A stretch of 5,049 nt of DNA from Bacillaceae bacterium UBA7792 (GTDB taxonomy: Bacteria; Bacillota; Bacilli; Bacillales; Cytobacillaceae): assembly GCA_002480735.1 (NCBI GenBank), contig DLCS01000051.1:10182-15230 (forward strand), written 5' to 3'. The first letter of the stretch is position 1; the number at the start of each line of letters is the position of its first letter. The notes below the pieces were generated by a model that saw only the letters and a program-made list of their open reading frames with translations, searched no databases and was not told the origin of the DNA. Position numbers and translations under genes: made by a program. Positions 1 through 4,668 of this stretch are shown here, one piece after another.

Positions 1-233
1 CCATTCATTTTCTTATGGACCAATGATTCCCCATTTCGATCCAGAAAGCTACCTCTGCCATTATCAATGATCATTTCCTGTGACCGCTGCCTAACACTAG
101 CTTCTAACAGATTCACACCACGCTCTGAGAAATTTTCAGTAGCGACCAGCTGAAGCTGAACAAGACGGGCAATCAATAGCGAAACGGTGAATAAACATAA
201 TGATAAAAAGACAATCGTTCTTTTCCTCCACAT
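1..233 (-). CDS. pbpI: Class B penicillin-binding protein, N-terminal part (PbpI/YrrR-like), cut by window edge
   Basis: The first 77 residues are visible; the rest lies beyond base 1. A short basic cytoplasmic tail (MWRKRT) is followed by a hydrophobic anchor at about residues 7-25 and then a soluble extracytoplasmic stretch. Residues 60-68 (RGSFLDRNG) match the 'RG-x-x-x-DRNG' signature that opens the N-terminal domain of class B penicillin-binding proteins, the transpeptidases that cross-link peptidoglycan. The catalytic domain is not in view. Its place directly after greA is that of B. subtilis pbpI (yrrR, PBP4b), a sigma-F-dependent sporulation gene, so that name is inferred mainly from gene order. 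The ATG start is supported by the positive-inside rule and by GAGGTG 7 nt upstream. A second Shine-Dalgarno-like GGAGG lies inside codons 2-3, but the only in-frame codon suitably placed after it is ATT. No sigma-F promoter was recognised. Confidence 0.78.
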   Translation of the reverse strand, partial: MWRKRTIVFLSLCLFTVSLLIARLVQLQLVATENFSERGVNLLEASVRQRSQEMIIDNGRGSFLDRNGESLVHKKMN

Positions 234-267
234 AAAAAAACACCTCGTCAAAAGTGTTGACGAGGTG
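234..267 (-). terminator. Intrinsic terminator of greA, abutting the pbpI start codon
   Basis: On the minus strand CACCTCGTCA and TGACGAGGTG form a perfect 10-bp stem around a 7-nt loop. A run of seven T residues (240-234) follows immediately, and the pbpI ATG begins at the next base. It lies 22 nt after the greA stop codon, so it most simply ends the greA transcript. The 3' arm also contains GAGGTG, the only well-placed ribosome binding site for the pbpI ATG. Folding would therefore hide that site in any transcript entering from greA. The hairpin and T-run are seen directly; termination is inferred. Confidence 0.9.
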
Positions 268-289
268 TTAGGATTTCAAACGGTTTCGC

Positions 290-766
290 TTATTTTATTT
301 TTATAATTCGAACGTTCATATCGCCACCAGGAGTATGGACAACTACTTCCTCATCCACTTTTTTGCCAATCAGGCTTTTTGCGATCGGTGAATCGTTGGA
401 GATTTTGCCTTCAAACGGATCCGCTTCCGCACTACCTACAATCGTATAGGTTTCTTCTTCCCCATCAGGAAGCTCTTTGAACGTTACGGAGCTACCAAGT
501 GTGACAACATCGCCGGAAAGTTCGTCTTCGCTAATGATTTTCGCATTGCGAATCATATTTTCAATCGTTGTGATCCGCCCTTCTACAAAGGCCTGTTCTT
601 CTTTTGCTGAATCATACTCAGAATTCTCTGATAAGTCACCGAAGCTTCTTGCAATTTTAATGCGTTCCACAACTTCTTTTCTTTTTACTGTTTTAAGATG
701 TTCTAATTCTTGTTCTAGTTTTTCCTTCCCAGCCAATGTCATCGGGAATACTTTTTCTGTAGCCAA
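290..766 (-). CDS. greA: Transcription elongation factor GreA
   Basis: This 158-residue protein has the full length of the GreA family. GreA enters the secondary channel of RNA polymerase and stimulates cleavage of backtracked transcripts, releasing stalled complexes. Residues 1 to about 76 form the N-terminal coiled coil. Its tip, [18 protein letters not shown] (41-58), carries the two conserved acidic residues D44 and E47, which correspond to D41 and E44 of E. coli GreA. Residues from about 80 to the end form the FKBP-like domain, including the well-conserved [21 protein letters not shown] segment (111-131). The start is TTG, preceded by AGGAG with 9-nt spacing (776-780). The next in-frame ATG is codon 9, inside the conserved FPMT segment, so it is too far in. 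The gene has its own probable promoter and is closed by a strong terminator, so it looks monocistronic although it follows udk. Confidence 0.97.
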   Translation of the reverse strand: MATEKVFPMTLAGKEKLEQELEHLKTVKRKEVVERIKIARSFGDLSENSEYDSAKEEQAFVEGRITTIENMIRNAKIISEDELSGDVVTLGSSVTFKELPDGEEETYTIVGSAEADPFEGKISNDSPIAKSLIGKKVDEEVVVHTPGGDMNVRIIKIK

Positions 767-798
767 AATCCTTCACTCCTTCTAGTTTCACAACCCCC

Positions 799-826
799 AT
801 TATAGATTGTGTATGTATATTCTTAA
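799..826 (-). promoter_or_regulatory. Probable sigma-A promoter of greA
   Basis: On the minus strand a perfect -10 hexamer TATAAT (804-799) is preceded by 16 bp and a partial -35 TTAAGA (826-821, four of six matches to TTGACA). Transcription would start near 792 and give a leader of about 25 nt that contains the greA ribosome binding site. The perfect -10 and AT-rich surroundings support it. The -35 is modest and the start site is inferred. Confidence 0.7.
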
Positions 827-864
827 TAATAAATACGCATTTACAATTTCGTAGATGCAGAGGA

Positions 865-889
865 GCGCGCCCTCACATTTGGGGCGCGC
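865..889 (-). other. GC-rich hairpin between udk and greA without a U-tract
   Basis: GCGCGCCC (865-872) and GGGCGCGC (882-889) form a perfect all-GC 8-bp stem around a 9-nt loop, conspicuous in this AT-rich gap. It lies 73 nt after the udk stop codon and about 40 bp upstream of the greA -35. On the minus strand it is followed by TCCTCTGCATC, so it lacks the U-tract of an intrinsic terminator. It could be a degenerate udk terminator or a 3'-end-stabilising or processing stem of the udk messenger. The rest of the gap (767-962) holds the greA promoter and no credible gene. Confidence 0.5.
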
Positions 890-962
890 AATTGTTAGAC
901 TTTTTAACAGGAGAATGTCCTATGAAAAGGATTTCACTCCTTATTATTTAATGCTTATTGTG

Positions 963-1595
963 TCACAAAAATGATTTTTGTTCAAGGATTGTTTGAATCT
1001 TTGTGACCATTAAATCAATCGCAACATGATTATGGCCACCCTCAGGTATGATGATATCCGCATATCTCTTTGTTGGTTCAATAAATTGGTTATGCATCGG
1101 CCTTACAACGTTTACATATTGATCAATAACCGAGTCAAGAGTTCTCCCCCGTTCCTTAATATCACGGGAAAGCCTTCTGATGATCCGTATATCAGCATCG
1201 GTATCAACAAAAAGCTTGATATCCATGAGGCTTCTTAAACGCTCATCCTCTAACACTAGAATCCCCTCAAGAATGATGACTTCCTTCGGCTCCACAAGAA
1301 TGGTTTCATCCGATCTCGTATGAATTGAATAGTCATAAACAGGTTTTTCAATCGACTGATAGCGTTGAAGCAGCTTTATATGCTCATATAATAGGTCATT
1401 ATCAAAGGCTAATGGATGATCATAATTCGTCTTTAATCTTTCCTCAAAAGGAAGATGACCTTGATCTTTATAATAGGAATCCTGCTCAAGCATGAGAATA
1501 GAATGTCCCTGAAAACGATTAATAATGGATCGGGTTACACTTGTTTTTCCGGAGCCTGATCCCCCTGTAACGCCGATTACAACCGGTTTACGCAT
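963..1595 (-). CDS. udk: Uridine kinase (uridine/cytidine kinase)
   Basis: Udk phosphorylates uridine and cytidine to UMP and CMP with a nucleoside triphosphate, in the cytoplasmic pyrimidine salvage pathway. The 210-residue length is normal for the bacterial enzyme. The P-loop GGSGSGKT is at residues 11-18. The family blocks follow in order: DSYYKD (39-44), NYDHP (57-61), [10 protein letters not shown] (85-94), EGILVL (110-115), and the long lid segment [23 protein letters not shown] (129-151). [23 protein letters not shown] (165-187) completes the core. The ATG lies 3 nt after the trhP2 stop, and its ribosome binding site AAGGAG, 9 nt upstream, is inside the last codons of trhP2, so translational coupling is likely. 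No promoter of its own was seen, so it is probably read from the trmR promoter. Its link to the tRNA-modification genes is positional; the substrate here is free nucleoside. Confidence 0.97.
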   Translation of the reverse strand: MRKPVVIGVTGGSGSGKTSVTRSIINRFQGHSILMLEQDSYYKDQGHLPFEERLKTNYDHPLAFDNDLLYEHIKLLQRYQSIEKPVYDYSIHTRSDETILVEPKEVIILEGILVLEDERLRSLMDIKLFVDTDADIRIIRRLSRDIKERGRTLDSVIDQYVNVVRPMHNQFIEPTKRYADIIIPEGGHNHVAIDLMVTKIQTILEQKSFL

Positions 1596-1598
1596 ACA

Positions 1599-2870
1599 TT
1601 AAAGCTCCTTCCGCATCATGTCGTTCGGATAAACCGGATGATTCACCTTAAATTGAACAATTTGGAGTGGATGACGGGCCGCATCAAGTTCATTGCCATC
1701 TTCATCCCAAATTTTCTCAATGACCTGTGTGAAATTGGAAATTTTCGGACCAAAAAACTCAACCTCCTGACCAGGCTTGAAATGGTTGCGCTGTTGGAGT
1801 GTCACCATCTTTGTTTCTTCATCGTAATCTAATACTAAGCCGGCAAAGTCGAATTTTGTCTTCTTACTATGATTGCCAAACATTTGCTCTTTATAGCCTG
1901 GAATACCCTCAAAAAACGCCGGTGCAGTGTCACGGTTTGCACACTTATCCAGTTCCTCCAACCACTCTTGCTTAATTTGAAAGTTCTCCGGGTCGGCACA
2001 ATAAGCGTCAATTACTTTGCGATAGACACTAACGACTGTAGCAATATAATGGATGGACTTCATCCGTCCTTCGATTTTTAAGCTATCAATTCCTAGCTCA
2101 ATCATGCGAGGAATGGATTCGATTAGCTTCAAATCCTTTGGGCTCATTGCGAATGGGGCATCCCCCTCTGAGAAAAGAGAAACCTCATCATCACCCTCAA
2201 GCTTAAATAAGTCATAGTCCCAACGACAGGATTGACAGCAGCCCCCACGGTTGGAATCTCGGGCAGTCATATGGTTACTCAAGGTACAACGTCCAGAATA
2301 AGCTATGCACATAGCCCCATGGATAAAGGTCTCAATTTCTATATCCACCTTTTCCTTCATTTCTCTAATTTCTTCCGCACTGGTTTCACGGGCAAGCACG
2401 ACCCGTTCTAGACCTTCTTCCTTCCAGAACTCTACGGCCTTCCAATTGGATAGAGATTGCTGGGTACTTAAGTGCACCTCAATTTCGGGAGCAAGTCTGC
2501 GACAGGTTTCAATGATTAGGGGATCCGCCACAATAATCCCATGGATTCCCGCTTCCTTTAGACCAAGAATATAATCCTCAAGACCGTCAATATTCTCATT
2601 ATGGGCAAAAATATTGGTTGTCACATAAATCTTTGCACCATACTGCTTCGCAAATTCGACGCCTTCTTTCATTTCAGCAAATGTAAAGTTATCAGCATTC
2701 GAGCGTAATCCGTACTCTTGTCCACCAATAAAAACAGCATCTGCACCATACTGAACAGCAATTTTTAATTTTTCCAGATTCCCCGCTGGAGCAAGTAGTT
2801 CTGGTTTTTTCACAATCACACGTTTTCCATCGACAATTTTTGAAATACGATCCTGCATTGTTGTTGTCAT
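1599..2870 (-). CDS. trhP2: tRNA U34 hydroxylase subunit TrhP2 (U32 family, YrrO), Fe-S type
   Basis: This U32-family protein was historically annotated as a 'collagenase-like peptidase'. B. subtilis YrrO (TrhP2) and E. coli TrhP (YegQ) instead take part in prephenate-dependent hydroxylation of wobble uridine 34 to ho5U in tRNA. From the chosen start it has 423 residues. The barrel domain opens with KPELLAPAGNLEKL. The U32 signature E-x-F-x2-G-[SA]-x-C-x4-G-x-C-x-L-S is intact at residues 180-198, with C188 and C195. C211 and C215 follow before RWDYDL, giving the four-cysteine set expected to bind an iron–sulfur cluster; C212 is an extra neighbour. The U32 C-terminal domain lies at about residues 320-420. 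I chose the ATG at 2870 because AAAGGAGGT stands 6 nt upstream and because the family sequence begins soon after. The upstream in-frame ATG at 2921 would add 17 residues and lacks a good ribosome binding site. It probably works with TrhP1 encoded just upstream. Confidence 0.95.
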   Translation of the reverse strand: MTTTMQDRISKIVDGKRVIVKKPELLAPAGNLEKLKIAVQYGADAVFIGGQEYGLRSNADNFTFAEMKEGVEFAKQYGAKIYVTTNIFAHNENIDGLEDYILGLKEAGIHGIIVADPLIIETCRRLAPEIEVHLSTQQSLSNWKAVEFWKEEGLERVVLARETSAEEIREMKEKVDIEIETFIHGAMCIAYSGRCTLSNHMTARDSNRGGCCQSCRWDYDLFKLEGDDEVSLFSEGDAPFAMSPKDLKLIESIPRMIELGIDSLKIEGRMKSIHYIATVVSVYRKVIDAYCADPENFQIKQEWLEELDKCANRDTAPAFFEGIPGYKEQMFGNHSKKTKFDFAGLVLDYDEETKMVTLQQRNHFKPGQEVEFFGPKISNFTQVIEKIWDEDGNELDAARHPLQIVQFKVNHPVYPNDMMRKEL

Positions 2871-2876
2871 CAGTGA

Positions 2877-2885
2877 ACCTCCTTT
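2877..2885 (-). promoter_or_regulatory. Strong ribosome binding site that fixes the trhP2 start
   Basis: AAAGGAGGT on the minus strand, 6 nt before the ATG at 2870, is close to the full anti-16S complement. It is the strongest Shine-Dalgarno in the window and excludes the longer reading from the ATG at 2921. It is notable that trhP2 carries a strong site of its own, since a 69-bp palindrome separates it from the upstream gene and coupling by reinitiation is unlikely. Confidence 0.85.
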
Positions 2886-2926
2886 ATTTCTTGATTCTGC
2901 AAAATTTTGTTGTAGCTCCATATTCC

Positions 2927-2995
2927 GCCTTATGCGTATGGGCTCACTAAGTTGCTCGTACCGAGCAAAACACGTTCACTCCATACACATAAGGC
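2927..2995. repeat. 69-bp palindromic intergenic element between trhP1 and trhP2
   Basis: The outer arms at 2927-2941 and 2981-2995 are 15-base inverted repeats with a single difference (C at 2935 against A at 2987), which becomes a G·U pair in minus-strand RNA. Nested inside is a perfect 7-bp hairpin with a 3-nt loop, TTGCTCG/CGAGCAA (2952-2958 and 2962-2968). Internal loops of 10 and 12 nt separate the two stems, and each contains a copy of GYTCACT (AGTGARC on the minus strand) as a direct repeat. Neither strand has a T-run after the element, so it is not an intrinsic terminator. The last base of the trhP1 stop codon TAG is the first base of one arm. Size and layout resemble a REP- or MITE-like dispersed element or an RNA processing structure. 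No target-site duplication was seen. The palindrome is direct observation; mobility is inference. Confidence 0.75.
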
Positions 2996-3924
2996 TAGTA
3001 AACTGTTTCTTTAAAGAAGAACCCAGTATCCAGCTGACGATTGGCTGGTTGAATTTTTTCAATTTCCTGCAATAATTCATCTTTTTCATCTTCATAGCGA
3101 TCTGGATCTGTTACACATAAATCAATCGCTTTTCGATAGAGCTTTGTAACCGTCTCAATATATTCAGGTGATTTAAGAATCCCATCAATCTTAAAGCAAT
3201 CGATCCCCGCCTCTAGAAAATCCTGCAGCTCGTCTATCATACAAATATCATTCGGGCTCATGATATGAGTCCCATTGGAATCTTCAAAGATTGGATACTT
3301 ATTGTTTCGCTCCTTATCATGGAGAAACATATTTTTATTCTGTTTGCGATTCTCCACCTCTAGTACCTTGCCTTGATATTCAAAATAATTTCCTAGAAGC
3401 GAGCGCTTGGATTGGAACATGGCCGACATCCCGTGTACTTGGATTTCAATTTCCACTTCAGCGTGCTCTTTGATCTCAACAACCGCATCCATGCTAATCT
3501 CTCTAGCCAACACGGCACGCTTAGCGCCTTTTCTCCCCCAATAGTTACAATGATACCAGTTAGTTGCCGTCGTTTCTGTGCTCCAGTGCAGCTTGAGATC
3601 AGGTACGACCTCCTTCGCAATCATTAATACGGCAGGATCACCAAAAATAACGGCATCTGCATTGACCTCCTGAACAAACTTTAAGTAATCATAAAGTTCT
3701 TCGATCTTTTCATTATGAAAAATCGCATTCACTGCCACATAGACCTTTCTGCCTTTGGAATGGGCAAGCCCGATTGCCTCTCTTACCTCATCTCTCGAAA
3801 ATTCCCCTGCAAGTCTTAATCCATAACGTTCTTCTCCAACCACAAATGCATCTGCACCTGCATTGCATAAAGGAATAATATCTTCAACCTTTGTAGGTGT
3901 TACTAACAATTCTGGTTTATTCAC
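2995..3924 (-). CDS. trhP1: tRNA U34 hydroxylase subunit TrhP1 (U32 family, YrrN), lacking the Fe-S cysteines
   Basis: This shorter U32 protein (309 residues) matches YrrN/TrhP1 of B. subtilis, which acts with TrhP2 in ho5U34 formation on tRNA. It starts with NKPELLVTP, has the barrel segments AGADAFVVGEERYGLRL, YVAVNAIFHNEKI and FGDPAVL, and ends the core with GIDCFKIDGILKSPEYI. The C-terminal U32 domain of TrhP2 is absent. At the U32 signature it reads E-I-Q-V-H-G-M-S-A-M-F-Q-S-K-R-S, so the two signature cysteines are replaced by alanine and serine (A168 and S175). No CxnC cluster follows; the remaining cysteines are scattered. It therefore probably cannot hold the cluster and may be a structural or substrate-binding partner. 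The start is GTG at 3924, with GAGGTG 6 nt upstream. An in-frame GTG at 3933 lies inside that same ribosome binding site and is rejected. The gap to trmR is 5 nt. Confidence 0.92.
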   Translation of the reverse strand: MNKPELLVTPTKVEDIIPLCNAGADAFVVGEERYGLRLAGEFSRDEVREAIGLAHSKGRKVYVAVNAIFHNEKIEELYDYLKFVQEVNADAVIFGDPAVLMIAKEVVPDLKLHWSTETTATNWYHCNYWGRKGAKRAVLAREISMDAVVEIKEHAEVEIEIQVHGMSAMFQSKRSLLGNYFEYQGKVLEVENRKQNKNMFLHDKERNNKYPIFEDSNGTHIMSPNDICMIDELQDFLEAGIDCFKIDGILKSPEYIETVTKLYRKAIDLCVTDPDRYEDEKDELLQEIEKIQPANRQLDTGFFFKETVY

Positions 3925-3929
3925 ATTTG

Positions 3930-4565
3930 TCACCTCTTTTTACTTATTGCCACTCCATCTCCAACAGGTAAAATCACTGTTTGATAATCGGGATGACCCA
4001 TCAACCAGTGATTATATTCATCAATCTTCCTTACGAGACTCCTGATGCGTCTGTTGTCAATTTCAGGCTCACACACAAGCCCTTTAAATAATACATTATC
4101 TGTGATAATGAGACCATGATCTGATAGGTACTTAGAATAAATCTCAAAAAAGCGTTTATATTGTCCTTTGGCTGCATCAATAAAAATTGCATCAAATGGA
4201 GCAAAGCCCTCCACTAAATCAACTACCTCAAGGGCATCCCCTTTAATAAGGTGGATTTGGGTCGACTTATCAGCTATTTGAATATATTTTTCTGCTGTTG
4301 TATACCGCTCGACATCTCTTTCAATCGTAACGATCTGACAATTCGGTAATGCATCAGCCATTCTTAAGGCAGAGTAGCCAATGGCCGTTCCAACCTCTAG
4401 AATCGATTTCGGGTCTTGAATACGCAGGATTTGGAGCATGGCCTCTATCCCGGTTTTTTCCATAATAGGAACATTATTTTCACTTGCATCCATTTCCATA
4501 CGCCTGAAGAGCTCCGATCTCGCTGGTATCAACCTTTCAATATAGTCCTCTATACCGCCGTTCAT
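3930..4565 (-). CDS. trmR: tRNA 5-hydroxyuridine methyltransferase TrmR (YrrM), SAM-dependent
   Basis: TrmR transfers a methyl group from S-adenosylmethionine to ho5U34 of tRNA, giving 5-methoxyuridine (mo5U), which widens wobble decoding. From the chosen ATG it has 211 residues. It belongs to the catechol-O-methyltransferase-like class I fold. Motif I is LEVGTAIGYSALRMA (56-70), the acidic ribose-binding end of strand 2 is IERD (81-84), and GDA is at 109-111. The divalent-metal-binding residues expected for the family are D130 in FIDAAKGQYK and D156-N157 in TDNVLFKG. NHWLMGHPDYQT and the ending LPVGDGVAISKK match YrrM. The start at 4565 is preferred because GAGGTG stands 6 nt upstream; the in-frame GTG at 4574 lies within that Shine-Dalgarno. 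It is the first gene of the probable trmR–trhP1–trhP2–udk unit, so methyltransferase and hydroxylase are made together. Confidence 0.94.
   Translation of the reverse strand: MNGGIEDYIERLIPARSELFRRMEMDASENNVPIMEKTGIEAMLQILRIQDPKSILEVGTAIGYSALRMADALPNCQIVTIERDVERYTTAEKYIQIADKSTQIHLIKGDALEVVDLVEGFAPFDAIFIDAAKGQYKRFFEIYSKYLSDHGLIITDNVLFKGLVCEPEIDNRRIRSLVRKIDEYNHWLMGHPDYQTVILPVGDGVAISKKR
3931..3936 (-). promoter_or_regulatory. Ribosome binding site of trhP1, overlapping the trmR stop codon
   Basis: GAGGTG lies 6 nt upstream of the GTG at 3924. The trmR stop TGA (3932-3930) shares its last two bases and the next one, so a ribosome finishing trmR stops on the site that starts trhP1. This favours coupled translation and decides against the in-frame GTG at 3933, which is itself the end of the Shine-Dalgarno. 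Confidence 0.75.
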
Positions 4566-4571
4566 TTCGTT

Positions 4572-4577
4572 CACCTC
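4572..4577 (-). promoter_or_regulatory. Ribosome binding site that decides the trmR start
   Basis: GAGGTG sits 6 nt upstream of the ATG at 4565. The alternative in-frame GTG (4574-4572) is part of this site and would have no spacing. The same arrangement, GAGGTGA containing a decoy GTG followed by the real start three codons later, occurs at trhP1. Confidence 0.75.
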
Positions 4578-4613
4578 ATGATCTATTTCAAAAAGGTGTT
4601 CACCAATTTGACT

Positions 4614-4643
4614 ATTTTAGCACAAAAAATCGGGGAGTGCGAA
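4614..4643 (-). promoter_or_regulatory. Probable extended -10 promoter of the trmR–trhP1–trhP2–udk unit
   Basis: The minus strand reads TGTGCTAAAAT (4624-4614), a good match to the extended -10 TRTGnTATAAT of Gram-positive sigma-A promoters. A weak -35, TTCGCA (4643-4638, four of six), stands 18 bp upstream. Transcription would begin near 4607, about 42 nt before the trmR ATG. The -35 lies in the loop and 3' arm of the mltG terminator, and the TG motif begins at the end of its U-tract. The overlap is seen directly; promoter activity is inferred. Confidence 0.65.
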
Positions 4644-4660
4644 TTAAAATCATTCCCCGA
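4624..4660 (-). terminator. Intrinsic terminator of mltG
   Basis: Eight nt after the mltG stop codon, the minus strand reads TCGGGGA, a short mismatch-containing inner stem and loop, then TCCCCGA and six T residues (4629-4624). The outer stem has seven pairs, and two more (TG/CA) are possible beyond an A·C mismatch. GC-rich stem plus U-tract is the classic form. It separates cell-wall gene mltG from the tRNA-modification genes. Confidence 0.88.
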
Positions 4661-4668
4661 ATTAACAA

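Noticed and set aside
477..785. Plus-strand reading frame of 102 codons opposite greA
   Set aside because: It is fully antisense to a well-conserved greA, resembles no protein family I recognise and has no convincing ribosome binding site; the same holds for the plus-strand frames opposite udk, trhP2, trhP1 and trmR/mltG.
927..942. Small hairpin AAGGA/TCCTT followed by TT on the minus strand, as a udk terminator
   Set aside because: The stem is five mostly weak pairs with a very short T-run; too unstable to call.
922..951. Plus-strand mini-ORF MKRISLLII with AGGAG 8 nt upstream
   Set aside because: Nine codons only, antisense to the udk 3' region, and no promoter seen; the AGGAG and ATG are expected by chance.
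2305..2574. Plus-strand frame of 89 codons opposite trhP2
   Set aside because: It is the complement of the conserved U32 barrel; its composition is that of an antisense shadow.
2900..2909. Palindrome CAAAATTTTG upstream of trhP2
   Set aside because: An AT-only core palindrome of this size is common by chance in this composition and no promoter aligns with it.
2871..2921. N-terminal extension of TrhP2 by 17 residues from the ATG at 2921
   Set aside because: The extension (MELQQNFAESRNKGGSL) encodes the Shine-Dalgarno of the downstream ATG and is unlike the U32 family; the ATG at 2921 has only AAGGCGG at poor spacing, derived from the palindrome arm.
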